Positions 1-7,311 of a stretch of 44,073 nucleotides of DNA are shown here, piece by piece. The notes under the pieces are model-generated. The model did no database searches, was not told where the DNA came from, and was given only the letters and a program-made list of their open reading frames with translations. The DNA lies in the IMG/VR virus record IMGVR_UViG_3300028762_000023, positions 1 to 44,073 of that record. One strand, 5' to 3'. The translations under genes and the position numbers were made by a program. Position 1 is the stretch's first letter. Every line of letters begins with the position of its first letter. Origin of the DNA: a virus.

Positions 1-697
1 ATACGCTGAAGCGGCTGATCACCAAGGACACCGTAACAGTCAACATCAAGTTCGTGCCGCAGTTTGAACTGCCCAACCGCATGAACTTTCTGTTCACGTC
101 CCAGCACGGCGACAGCTTCTTTCTTGAGGATAAGGACCGCCGCTTTCTGGTGGCGGAAGTTGAGGGCGACCCCATGCCGGAGGCCTTCTACAAAGAGTAC
201 GACAAGTGGTATAAGGGCGACGGAGCTGGCCATCTGATGCAATGGCTGCTGGACCGCAAGATCAACAAAAACTTCAACCCCGCCGCCCCGGCTCCGCGCA
301 CCGCCGCCAAGGAGCGCATGATCTTGTCGACCAAGGGCGAACTCGGTAGTTGGATTGCCGAACTGGCGCAGTATCCTGAGCAGGTATTGCTCTTTGGCGA
401 TATGCGCCACACGCGGGACTTGTTTACGACTAGCGAACTGCTGGGCATGTTTATGAACAGGCATCCTAACTCTACCAAGGTCACAGCGGTTGGGCTAGGG
501 CGCCAACTGACCGCAGCCGGATTCTATCAGGTATCTGGTGGCCAGCCGCTCAAAACGCCGGAGGGTACGATGCAACGGTATTTCTGCGTCAGGAACCTAA
601 CGACATGGAAGAAAGCAACGCGCAAGGCGCTGGAAGAAAACATCAAGAAACAGGCGGTGAAGAAGTGATTGTCAATACGCGCACGGCTCAAGAAGCC
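1..697. repeat. Left copy of imperfect terminal repeat
   Basis: This segment aligns without gaps to 43377-44073. Positions 1-127 are identical to 43377-43503; after that I count about 43 substitutions by hand (about 94% identity over 697 bp). Nearly all fall at third codon positions of the primase-helicase gene, giving only three amino-acid differences. The pattern fits one locus sampled from two strains at the junction of a circular or circularly permuted assembly. Confidence 0.9.
3..668 (+). CDS. Primase-helicase, C-terminal part (gene cut by contig start)
   Basis: The frame is open from position 3 and ends at the TGA at 666-668. The roughly 222 residues match the C-terminus of the full gene at 42014-44044 except for three substitutions (an Asn/Ser change and an Ala-Leu/Thr-Met pair near the end). 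It covers the end of the superfamily 3-like helicase domain after Walker B plus the C-terminal tail; the Walker motifs lie upstream, in the other copy only. This is the continuation of the gene that starts at 42014, not an independent short gene, so an ATG- or GTG-initiated 204-residue product from position 54 should not be assumed. The DnaJ-like gene follows with a 4-bp GTGA overlap. Confidence 0.9.
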   Translation, partial: TLKRLITKDTVTVNIKFVPQFELPNRMNFLFTSQHGDSFFLEDKDRRFLVAEVEGDPMPEAFYKEYDKWYKGDGAGHLMQWLLDRKINKNFNPAAPAPRTAAKERMILSTKGELGSWIAELAQYPEQVLLFGDMRHTRDLFTTSELLGMFMNRHPNSTKVTAVGLGRQLTAAGFYQVSGGQPLKTPEGTMQRYFCVRNLTTWKKATRKALEENIKKQAVKK

Positions 698-1027
698 GCC
701 GATCTGCTGCGCCTGCCCTTGCCCGAAGTCACGGAGCAGACTGTGGCCGCCGCATACAAGGCGCGGGCACGGCAGACCCATCCGGACATGGGCGGCTCGC
801 TAGAGGCCTTTGCGCAAGTGGACCGCGCGAAGCACCTGCTGCTGGAGTGGCTTCGGCGGCAGAGCCCGCCTGCGCCGCCCGCCGGACACAAGCAGAAGTG
901 CGATACTTGCGCTGGCAAAGGGTATCTGATGCAGATGCGCGGAATTCGCAGTATGCGCGTCATGTGCCCCGGCTGTCGCGGCACTGGCGAAATGGATGTT
1001 GAACAAGAGAAAGGAGACCAACATTGA
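665..1027 (+). CDS. Small DnaJ-like J-domain protein with zinc-binding CxxCxGxG pair
   Basis: A 120-residue protein. Residues 5-60 resemble a J-domain with the diagnostic HPD at residues 39-41 (context RQTHPDMGG). A C-terminal zinc module has C79xxC82xGxG and C101xxC104xGxG, half of the four-repeat zinc finger of full-length DnaJ. J-domains stimulate Hsp70 ATPase, so this may recruit host DnaK to the phage replisome or to virion assembly. I choose GTG at 665, which overlaps the previous stop as GTGA. An in-frame ATG exists at 605, but the two strain copies of 605-664 carry four replacements in this frame against two in the upstream gene's frame, so that stretch is probably not translated here. 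Family call is firm; client unknown. Confidence 0.75.
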   Translation: MIVNTRTAQEAADLLRLPLPEVTEQTVAAAYKARARQTHPDMGGSLEAFAQVDRAKHLLLEWLRRQSPPAPPAGHKQKCDTCAGKGYLMQMRGIRSMRVMCPGCRGTGEMDVEQEKGDQH

Positions 1028-1905
1028 AACCCATGCTGTCAGCCACGTTCACTCCGGGCGTGCATCAAGTTCGCTTTCCGGCGCTTATCAGCCCCAAGCT
1101 GGATGGCATTCGGTGCATCATTGATGCAGGAGGCAGGCCTCTAAGTCGTAACTTCAAGGAGATTCCGAATGCGTCAATTCGCCAGACTCTTTCTGATCTT
1201 GGCCTACCTGCTCTTGACGGTGAGCTTGTGGTCGGCTCTGCTACTTCGCCTGATTGCTACCGCACGACAAATTCGGGGGTCATGAGCCGAGACGGGGAGC
1301 CCGACTGGTGCTTCTACGTCTTTGATGTGCTGACTGGCACCGGACGTCCGTTCAAAGAGCGCATTCGCATGGCGAAGAAAGCCGTGCAAGACGCCCGCCA
1401 CAAGCGTATCAAGATCGTGCCGCACGTGATGGTCGAAAACGAGGACACTCTCATACGCCACGAACAGCAGTTTCTGCGCGAAGGCTTTGAGGGCGTCATG
1501 GGCCGCGACCCCGAGGGGCCGTACAAGTTTGGCCGCGCAACCATGAAAGAAGGCTGGCTGTGGAAGTTGAAGCGGTTCACAGACGGCGAGGCAATCATCA
1601 CAGGCTTCGCGGAGCAGATGCACAACGGCAACGAAGCAACAGAAGATGAACTTGGTCGAACCAAGCGATCCAGCCACAAGGCGGGCAAGGCGGGCAAGAA
1701 TACGCTCGGCGCGCTTGCTGTGCGTGACGTCCGGACTGGCGTTGAGTTCGACATTGGGACCGGCTTCACTGACGCAGAGCGCGACGCCATCTGGGCAGGT
1801 CGCGTTGACTGGCTCTCGCGTATTGTCAAGTATAAAAGCTTTCCTCAGGGCGTGAAGGACCGCCCAAGGTTTCCTGTGTTTATGGGGCTGCGTCAAGACA
1901 TTTAA
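1024..1905 (+). CDS. ATP-dependent DNA ligase
   Basis: 293 residues, short for phage ATP ligases (T7 ligase is 359). Nucleotidyltransferase motif I is SPKLDGIR with the adenylated lysine at K25. Motif III is WCFYVFDVL, motif IV contains EGVMGRDP, and motif V is WLWKLKRF. The last roughly 100 residues fit the OB-fold that clamps nicked DNA. It seals nicks during phage replication and recombination. The start is TTG at 1024, overlapping the upstream stop as TTGA, with AAGGAG at 1011-1016 seven bases away; the next ATG (1033) is too far from that site. It sits between the DnaJ-like gene and a promoter-like sequence, so it may close a transcription unit. Confidence 0.93.
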   Translation: MKPMLSATFTPGVHQVRFPALISPKLDGIRCIIDAGGRPLSRNFKEIPNASIRQTLSDLGLPALDGELVVGSATSPDCYRTTNSGVMSRDGEPDWCFYVFDVLTGTGRPFKERIRMAKKAVQDARHKRIKIVPHVMVENEDTLIRHEQQFLREGFEGVMGRDPEGPYKFGRATMKEGWLWKLKRFTDGEAIITGFAEQMHNGNEATEDELGRTKRSSHKAGKAGKNTLGALAVRDVRTGVEFDIGTGFTDAERDAIWAGRVDWLSRIVKYKSFPQGVKDRPRFPVFMGLRQDI

Positions 1906-1908
1906 CGC

Positions 1909-1937
1909 TTGTGCGTCTACGCGGGGCCGGGCATAAT
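1909..1937 (+). promoter_or_regulatory. Candidate sigma-70-type promoter
   Basis: TTGTGC (1909-1914) and CATAAT (1932-1937) are separated by 17 bp, just after the ligase stop and upstream of the gene at 2027. The -10 matches 5 of 6 consensus bases and the -35 matches 3 of 6. No transcription data; modest support. Confidence 0.4.
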
Positions 1938-1943
1938 AGAACC

Positions 1944-1991
1944 GTTGCGGCCTAGCCTGCCCTCCGGCCCACCCCAAGGCCGGGCCGCAAC
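1944..1991 (+). other. Compound hairpin in 5' leader
   Basis: GTTGCGGC (1944-1951) pairs perfectly with GCCGCAAC (1984-1991). Inside it CCGGCC (1964-1969) pairs with GGCCGG (1978-1983). There is no T-tract, so it is not a classical terminator. Lying between the promoter candidate and the next gene, it could be an mRNA stability or translational-control element. Confidence 0.4.
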
Positions 1992-1999
1992 CCCTGAGC

Positions 2000-2026
2000 A
2001 ACTGAGAACCTAAGGAACTGAGAACC
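2000..2026 (+). repeat. 11-bp direct repeat around ribosome-binding region
   Basis: AACTGAGAACC occurs at 2000-2010 and again at 2016-2026, immediately before the ATG at 2027, with TAAGGA between the copies. The repeat replaces the usual spacer between the Shine-Dalgarno-like AAGGA and the start codon. Confidence 0.5.
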
Positions 2027-2449
2027 ATGGCACTGAAACTCCCCAAGACGCTGGGCGCCTGCGTCGACCTCTACCTCAAGCTGCGCGCCGAGCGGTTGGC
2101 GCAGGACAAGGTGGCCAAGGACATCAAAGCGCAAGAGACCGAGGTCTCGGAACATCTCATCGCACAAATCGACAAGCGCGACGAAGGGGGCGCCGTGGGC
2201 AAGACCCATACCGCCGTGGTGAAAACCACGGACAGCTACCGCGTGGAGGACTGGGATGCCTTCTACGCGCATATCCGCAAGACCGGCGATTTCCAGTACC
2301 TCAACCGCGCCATCAATCAGGCGGCGGTGCAGGAGTTCGTGGATGCGCAGGAGAAGCCTGCTGGTAAGAAGGGGCTGAACTGGAAGCCCAAGCTGCCACC
2401 CGGCGTCGGCCGCTTCCCCATTACGAAGCTGTCGGTCACCAAGAAGTAA
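2027..2449 (+). CDS. Hypothetical protein of replication module
   Basis: 140 residues with no domain I recognise. The N-terminal half (about residues 5-50) is strongly helical and charged, resembling a short coiled coil. The middle holds an aromatic-rich stretch (YRVEDWDAFYAHIRKT), and the C-terminus is basic and ends in KK. The protein is soluble and small with no signal peptide. Its place between ligase and the cysteine-containing protein at 2468, just before DNA polymerase, suggests a replication accessory. It starts at ATG 2027 after a weak AAGGA and is likely the first gene of a unit read from the promoter candidate at 1909. Confidence 0.75.
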   Translation: MALKLPKTLGACVDLYLKLRAERLAQDKVAKDIKAQETEVSEHLIAQIDKRDEGGAVGKTHTAVVKTTDSYRVEDWDAFYAHIRKTGDFQYLNRAINQAAVQEFVDAQEKPAGKKGLNWKPKLPPGVGRFPITKLSVTKK

Positions 2450-2467
2450 CAAAGGAGCACATATACC

Positions 2468-3355
2468 ATGGCACGTAAACCCACCGCAACGACTGGCACC
2501 GATATCGCCAACTACGACGAGGAACTCGCACGGCTAGCGGCTGCCACCACGACACTGACCAGCGACGGCGGCGGAGGCCGCTTCTTCAGCACTCGCGCAG
2601 GCGTGCTGCAATATGACGACACGCCAATGCCGGGCAATCAGATGTGCGTCATCATCGCGGCGTGGTGCCTGGAAAACCTCTATTACGAGGAGTCCTTCGA
2701 CGCCGACAACCGCACGCCGCCCACCTGTTTCGCGTTCTGCAAGGACCCGGGCGAGAAGGACGAAATGGCACCGCACCCCAGCATGGAGGAGCACCCCGAC
2801 ACCTTCACCGCGCAGAACGATACCTGCAAGGGGTGCCCGCAGAACGAGTTCGGCTCGGCTGCCAAGGGCCGGGGCAAAGCCTGCGCCAACCGGCGCCGAC
2901 TGGCGTGCATTCCGGCGGGCACGTATAAGAGCGCGGGGCGGCATGGGGGCTTTGAACTGGAGCTGATCAACGACCCGGACCACTTCCGCACGGCCGAGGC
3001 GGCGTTCTTGAAAATTCCGGTGATGAGCGGCAAGGGCTTTGATGCCTACGTGCGCGATGTGGCGGAGCAGCTTCGCAAGCCGCTGTTCGCAGTCTACACT
3101 CGCGTCTATCTGACGCCGGACCCCAAGTCCCAGTTCAAGGTCAACTTTGAACTGATCGAGCCGGTGGAGCGTGAACTTATTCCCACGCTGCTGGGCCGGT
3201 ACAAGACCGAGTACGAAACCATCGACTTCCCGTACCGCCCGTTCGTAGCCGACGAGGAGGAAGCGGTCAAGACGACCGCGTCCAATACCAAGCTGAAAGG
3301 CCGCGCGTCGGCACCTGCCAAGGCTCCGCCACGGCGTCAGGGCCGCAACAAGTAG
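2468..3355 (+). CDS. Cysteine-containing replication-module protein, function unknown
   Basis: 295 residues. The ATG follows AAAGGAG at about 2451-2457. Residues 70-150 contain a cluster of cysteines (including CFAFC, CKGC and two later Cys) that could bind zinc. The remainder is mixed alpha/beta, and the C-terminus is low-complexity and basic (Ala/Pro/Lys/Arg, ending RRQGRNK). The position directly upstream of DNA polymerase, and the absence of any other single-stranded DNA-binding protein, make an SSB-like or primase-accessory role possible. That is inference from location; the tail is basic rather than acidic as in T7 gp2.5 or SSB. A strong hairpin terminator follows at 3379. Confidence 0.75.
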   Translation: MARKPTATTGTDIANYDEELARLAAATTTLTSDGGGGRFFSTRAGVLQYDDTPMPGNQMCVIIAAWCLENLYYEESFDADNRTPPTCFAFCKDPGEKDEMAPHPSMEEHPDTFTAQNDTCKGCPQNEFGSAAKGRGKACANRRRLACIPAGTYKSAGRHGGFELELINDPDHFRTAEAAFLKIPVMSGKGFDAYVRDVAEQLRKPLFAVYTRVYLTPDPKSQFKVNFELIEPVERELIPTLLGRYKTEYETIDFPYRPFVADEEEAVKTTASNTKLKGRASAPAKAPPRRQGRNK

Positions 3356-3378
3356 AAAGCTACTCAACGGTTCGCTCT

Positions 3379-3409
3379 GGGGCTGGGTTGATTCCCAGCC
3401 CCTTCTTGT
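3379..3409 (+). terminator. Rho-independent terminator or attenuator before DNA polymerase
   Basis: A perfect 9-bp stem, GGGGCTGGG (3379-3387) with CCCAGCCCC (3394-3402), has a 6-nt loop and is followed by TTCTTGT. It lies between two same-strand genes and ends only about 13 bases before the polymerase start, so it may reduce read-through into the polymerase gene. Confidence 0.75.
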
Positions 3410-3422
3410 CAGGAGTTAGTTC

Positions 3423-5354
3423 ATGCGCGTGCCACACGTAACCACTATTGACTTTGAAACTCAATCCATTGAGGGTCGTCCGAACTACCCGCCGAAGCCG
3501 GTCGGAGTAGCGATCAAGCCGTGGCGCAAGAAGGGCAGGTATTTCGCATGGGGGCACCCGACGGGCAATAACTGCACGAAGGCCGAAGCTGTCGCAGCGC
3601 TCAAGGCGGTCTGGGGCAAGGGGCCGGTCCTGTTCTTCAACGGCAAGTTCGATGTCGACGTAGCCGAGACGCACCTTGGGATGCCCCGGCTTACCGACAC
3701 CGACATTCACGACGCCATGTTCATAATGTTCTTGCGCGACCCCCATGCGCGCGAGTTGGGCCTCAAGCCGCTGGCCGAGCGCTTTCTGAATACGCCGCCC
3801 GATGAGCAGGATGAGCTCAAGGCGTGGATCATGTCCCACAAGAAAGACCTGGAGGCCAAGTACGGAGTTTTCAAGCCTTCCGAGTGGGGCGCTATGATCA
3901 GCAAAGCGCCGGGCGCGCTTGTGGGCAAGTATGCCGTCGGCGACGTTGACCGCACCGAGGCGTTGTTCATTGATAGCTGGGATTGGGTTATCAACGAGCA
4001 TGAGATGCTTGAGGCTTACGAGCGCGAGCAGAAGGTCATGCCCATATTCTTGGATAACGAGCGCGTCGGCATACGCATTGACGTAGAGCGGCTGCGCAAA
4101 GACATCGAGTCCTACTCGGCCATGCTGGAAGCTGTAGACGCGTGGCTGCGCAAGCGTCTGAAGTCGGCATCCATGTCTCTTGACAATGACGGTCAAGTGC
4201 TGGAGGCGCTGCTGCGCGCTGGCGTGGTGCGCGAGAACCAGCTTGCGCTGACCAAGACGGGCCGGTTCAGCATTAGCAAGGCCAGCCTCACGCCGGATAT
4301 GTATGCGGACCCCAAGGTGGCCTCGGCGTTCGGGTACCGCAACCGGCTGACCACCTGCCTCAAAATGTTCATGCTGCCTTGGCTGATACAGGCGGAGGCG
4401 CGGGGCGACGGGCATATCTCAACAAACTGGAATCAGGTGCGGGGCGAAAAGGGCGGCACGCGCACCGGGCGCCCATCAACAACCAATCCTAACTTTCTGA
4501 ACATCAGCAAGACATGGGATAACAACGACGATGGCTACAAGCATCCGTCGCATCTTGAAGTTGATGCGCTGCCGCTTGTGCGGCGCTACCTGCTGCCTGA
4601 TGTGGACGCCGCGTGGCTGCACCGAGACTATAATGGTCAAGAGTTGCGGTTGCTTGCCCACTTTGAGGACGGTCCTCTTATGCAGGCGTATCGCGAAAAT
4701 CCATGGATGGATGTCCACCAGCACGTAGCCGACCTTATCGAGACCAAGACCGGCAAGATGTTTGCGCGCAAGCAAGTCAAAATCGCAAACTTCCGGATCA
4801 TCTACGGAGGCGGCGCACCGGCCACGGCAAGCGGGATAGGTTGTTCTATCGAAGAGGCTAAGAGCCTGCTGGCAGCGCACGGGGCGGCGCTCCCATCCGT
4901 CAACGGGCGCGGCGGGCTGTCGGAGCGTATCAAGAAGATTGCCAAGGACGGTGGCGCGATCTATACGTGGGGCAACCGCGCCTACTACGTTGAGCCGCCA
5001 AGCTTCAGCAAGAAGTATAATCGGCACATGACGTATGAGTACAAGATGCTCAACTACGAGTGCCAAGGCAGCGCGGCCGATGTGACCAAGCAAGCCATGA
5101 TCAACTATAACGAACACCCTAAGCGGCGTGGTCGCTTTCTCGTGCAGGTGTATGACGAGATGAACTCCTCATCACCTTCGGCCAAAGCGGCAAAGGCGCG
5201 GCGCGACGCAGCTATCGCAGAGATGCAGGTGCTTCGTGACAGCATGGAGGCAGTCAGCAAAGCCCTTGACGTGCCCATGCTCAGCGAGGGCAAGTGGGGC
5301 CTGACATGGGCTGACCAGGAAAAGTTCACAGAGGTAGCAAGCGAATATGCGTAA
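3423..5354 (+). CDS. Family A (Pol I-type) DNA polymerase with 3'-5' exonuclease
   Basis: 643 residues, of the exonuclease-plus-polymerase type without a 5' nuclease. Proofreading motifs: Exo I IDFETQ (D10, E12), Exo II NGKFD around D77, Exo III YAVGD (Y170, D174). Polymerase motif A is RDYNGQELRLLAHF with catalytic D402; motif B is RKQVKIANFRIIYGG (R449, K453, Y461); motif C is QVYDEM with D578 and E579. The usual His of motif C (HDE) is Tyr577 here, which is uncommon. The start is ATG 3423 after AGGAG. It is the main replicative polymerase and works with the primase-helicase, ligase and SNF2-type helicase encoded nearby. The next gene overlaps by 8 bp. Confidence 0.95.
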   Translation: MRVPHVTTIDFETQSIEGRPNYPPKPVGVAIKPWRKKGRYFAWGHPTGNNCTKAEAVAALKAVWGKGPVLFFNGKFDVDVAETHLGMPRLTDTDIHDAMFIMFLRDPHARELGLKPLAERFLNTPPDEQDELKAWIMSHKKDLEAKYGVFKPSEWGAMISKAPGALVGKYAVGDVDRTEALFIDSWDWVINEHEMLEAYEREQKVMPIFLDNERVGIRIDVERLRKDIESYSAMLEAVDAWLRKRLKSASMSLDNDGQVLEALLRAGVVRENQLALTKTGRFSISKASLTPDMYADPKVASAFGYRNRLTTCLKMFMLPWLIQAEARGDGHISTNWNQVRGEKGGTRTGRPSTTNPNFLNISKTWDNNDDGYKHPSHLEVDALPLVRRYLLPDVDAAWLHRDYNGQELRLLAHFEDGPLMQAYRENPWMDVHQHVADLIETKTGKMFARKQVKIANFRIIYGGGAPATASGIGCSIEEAKSLLAAHGAALPSVNGRGGLSERIKKIAKDGGAIYTWGNRAYYVEPPSFSKKYNRHMTYEYKMLNYECQGSAADVTKQAMINYNEHPKRRGRFLVQVYDEMNSSSPSAKAAKARRDAAIAEMQVLRDSMEAVSKALDVPMLSEGKWGLTWADQEKFTEVASEYA

Positions 5355-5622
5355 GATGAAAGTCAAGGAACCCACGCCCCGCGCGCTGGAGTTTCGCGAT
5401 GCCATCGTTCTGGCCATGGTGGACAACGTCACGCCCGAAAACGAGATGGAGCCCATGGAGATGCTCGCAGCCATGGCGCAGCTTGTGGGCAACCTGATTG
5501 CAAGTCAGGACGCTACGAAGCACACCACTGATGAGGTACTGACCGTGGTGGCCATGAATATCGAAGAGGGCAACAAGTCGGCCATCAACGAGATGATCGC
5601 ACAAATGGGAGGCCGCAATTGA
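5347..5622 (+). CDS. Small hypothetical protein
   Basis: 91 residues, starting at ATG 5347 inside the end of the polymerase gene (an in-frame ATG at 5356 is an alternative). The sequence is mostly helical and rich in Met, Glu and Ala with no recognisable motif. The 3' end overlaps the next gene as TTGA, so it is translationally coupled on both sides, which supports it being a real gene. Function unknown; context suggests a replication or nuclease accessory. Confidence 0.7.
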   Translation: MRKMKVKEPTPRALEFRDAIVLAMVDNVTPENEMEPMEMLAAMAQLVGNLIASQDATKHTTDEVLTVVAMNIEEGNKSAINEMIAQMGGRN

Positions 5623-6287
5623 GTAATGGAATCACCGCTTGGTCTTATTCGCGCTACGCGGATTACAAGCAATGCCCGCTTCGGTTCAAGCTGAAGTATA
5701 TCGACAAGCTGAAGGAGCCCGGCTCGCCTGCCATGCAGCGCGGCGGGGATATCCACAAAGAAGGGGAAAACTATCTAATCGCCAAGAAGAAGCCAAAGGC
5801 GGTGCCCACGGCCTACGTTCACTTCGCGGATATGATGCAGGACCTGCGCGGGCTTAACCCCATGGTTGAGCAACAGTGGGGCTTCACGCAGCAATGGACG
5901 CCGACCGGCTGGTTTGCTGGTGATACGTGGCTCCGCATCATCTGTGACGTGGTGGTGAAGTACGATGACGGCGAGGTCGACCTTATCGACTTCAAGACCG
6001 GCCGCAAGTACGATACCAACGAAGAGCAGGTCGAGCTGTTCAGCGCGGCGCCCTTCATCAAGTGGCCGGAAGTGGAGCAGGTCCAGACCCGTCTGTGGTA
6101 TCTGGACCAGCCGGGTGATAACGAAGTGCTCCGCGTCTACACTCGCAGCGACTTCGATCGCATCAAGAAGGACTGGACGGAAAAGGTGAAGCCGATGTTC
6201 AAGGACAAGCGGTTCGCTCCAACGCCCAATCAGAAATGTCGTTGGTGTTCTTTCAGAAAGGAGGCGGGCGGGCCATGCAACTATTGA
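5619..6287 (+). CDS. Cas4/RecB-like PD-(D/E)XK exonuclease with Fe-S cysteines
   Basis: 222 residues. The N-terminus reads WSYSRYADYKQCPLRFKLKY with C19. A conserved His lies at H46 (RGGDIHKEGE). The nuclease core has D110 and the D-x-K of LIDFKTGRK (D124, K126). The C-terminus carries C207xxC210 and C220, which with C19 gives the four-cysteine iron-sulfur pattern of Cas4 and AddB-type nucleases. It probably acts as a 5'-3' or bidirectional exonuclease in phage recombination or host DNA degradation; no cas1 or cas2 is present, so a CRISPR role is unlikely. The start is TTG 5619 (GGGAGG six bases upstream), overlapping the previous stop. Confidence 0.88.
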   Translation: MSNGITAWSYSRYADYKQCPLRFKLKYIDKLKEPGSPAMQRGGDIHKEGENYLIAKKKPKAVPTAYVHFADMMQDLRGLNPMVEQQWGFTQQWTPTGWFAGDTWLRIICDVVVKYDDGEVDLIDFKTGRKYDTNEEQVELFSAAPFIKWPEVEQVQTRLWYLDQPGDNEVLRVYTRSDFDRIKKDWTEKVKPMFKDKRFAPTPNQKCRWCSFRKEAGGPCNY

Positions 6288-6442
6288 AAAACGTGACGCT
6301 TGAACTGGCCAAGGATGAACTCTTCATCAAAGCGCCGGAGCGCCGGAGGGGCTTTCACTACCTATCAACGCGCGACCCCGCCGTAGTGGCGGAGTTCAAG
6401 CGTCTACTCAATCTTATCAATGGGGGCAAGCATGAGGACTGA
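6275..6442 (+). CDS. Small hypothetical protein, 55 aa
   Basis: ATG at 6275 is preceded by AAAGGAGG about 11 bases upstream and overlaps the 3' end of the nuclease gene. A longer reading from 6236 would lie inside the nuclease cysteine motif and is less likely. The protein is a compact basic polypeptide with an Arg-rich centre (APERRRG) and a helical C-terminus. Its 3' end overlaps the start of the DEDD exonuclease gene. No family recognised. Confidence 0.6.
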   Translation: MQLLKNVTLELAKDELFIKAPERRRGFHYLSTRDPAVVAEFKRLLNLINGGKHED

Positions 6443-7031
6443 TCTTACACGCGTGATGGTGGACCTGGAGACTTTGGGCACGGTGCCCGGCTGCTCGATC
6501 CTGTCCATTGGGGCCGTGGTGTTCTTTCCAGAAGAAGAGCGCCTCGGCGATAACTTCTACTGCGTCGTCAGCCGCCCGTCGTGCCGCGAACACATGCTCT
6601 TTGAACAAGAGGACGCAATCGCATGGTGGGGCAGGCAAAGCGCCGCCGCACAGAAGCTGTTTCTTGAAGCGAATACCGGCGGCGACCCTTTGCCGGTGGC
6701 GCTCAATCAATTTAACTCGTGGCTCCAGCGTCAGGGCCAAACAAGCAAGATTCGCCTGTATGGTAACGGCGCAGACTTTGACAATCCGATATTGCGGGTC
6801 GCCTTCGACTGTGCTAAGGTGAAACCTTACCCCGGCGCATTCGGGGGCCGGTGCTACAGAACGCTCAAGAACTTGGACGAACTGTTGGGGCCGGACTTTG
6901 CGTTCCACAAGTTGAGCTCCGCTCAGCGCACTGGCACGCACCACAACGCGCTTGACGATGCGATCAGTCAAGCAAAGCACTTGATGCAGAACGTGGCCCG
7001 CATCAAGGCTCTTCTCGCCAGCCACGCATAA
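6432..7031 (+). CDS. DEDD-type 3'-5' exonuclease (Rv2179c-like)
   Basis: 199 residues from ATG 6432 (ATG 6420 would add four residues). Motif I is MVDLETLG (first Asp/Glu pair). NGADFDNPIL supplies the second Asp region, and HHNALDDA near the C-terminus gives the His and Asp of the DEDDh arrangement. The overall pattern, including the WWGRQS segment, matches the Rv2179c-like branch of the DnaQ superfamily found in many phages. It could trim DNA or RNA 3' ends or degrade host nucleic acid to feed nucleotide synthesis. It overlaps the preceding small gene by 11 bp. Family confident; substrate not. Confidence 0.88.
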   Translation: MRTDLTRVMVDLETLGTVPGCSILSIGAVVFFPEEERLGDNFYCVVSRPSCREHMLFEQEDAIAWWGRQSAAAQKLFLEANTGGDPLPVALNQFNSWLQRQGQTSKIRLYGNGADFDNPILRVAFDCAKVKPYPGAFGGRCYRTLKNLDELLGPDFAFHKLSSAQRTGTHHNALDDAISQAKHLMQNVARIKALLASHA

Positions 7032-7041
7032 GGAACGTACG

Positions 7042-7311
7042 ATGAACGGTATCACGGAAGACGCGCAGAAGCTGGCCGACGACGCGGCAGCTCTTGCCAA
7101 GGAAGCGGGCCAGACGGTCGTGGATACTCCGACCTCGCTGCTCGACCGCCTCAATGCCGCCGCCAATGAAGTGGAGGACTTCGTCAGCCACGAGGCCAGT
7201 CAGGCGCGCACGAAGCTGCGTGAGGCGATATACTGGCTCGGAATCCACGTGGCCAACACCACGGAAGTGCCCGGCCCCGCCCCTGCGGCAACCGAAGAGC
7301 CGACCTCGTGA
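7042..7311 (+). CDS. Hypothetical helical protein
   Basis: 89 residues, ATG 7042. Residues 5-75 form a long Ala-rich amphipathic helix pattern resembling a coiled coil; a segment around AIYWLGIHVA is hydrophobic but too short and mixed for a confident membrane helix. The C-terminus is Pro/Ala/Glu-rich and disordered. It overlaps the next gene as GTGA. No family recognised. Confidence 0.7.
   Translation: MNGITEDAQKLADDAAALAKEAGQTVVDTPTSLLDRLNAAANEVEDFVSHEASQARTKLREAIYWLGIHVANTTEVPGPAPAATEEPTS

Noticed and set aside
605-664. ATG 605 as start of the DnaJ-like gene
   Set aside because: The stretch changes as expected for the primase frame and not for this frame, and the ATG is GTG in the other strain copy.
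3360-4415. 351-codon open frame on the minus strand
   Set aside because: Lies opposite the DNA polymerase gene and has no recognisable domain; its existence follows from GC-rich codon bias.
5619-6287. CRISPR-Cas role for the Cas4-like nuclease
   Set aside because: No cas1, cas2 or repeat-spacer array in the window; phage Cas4-like nucleases usually act in recombination.
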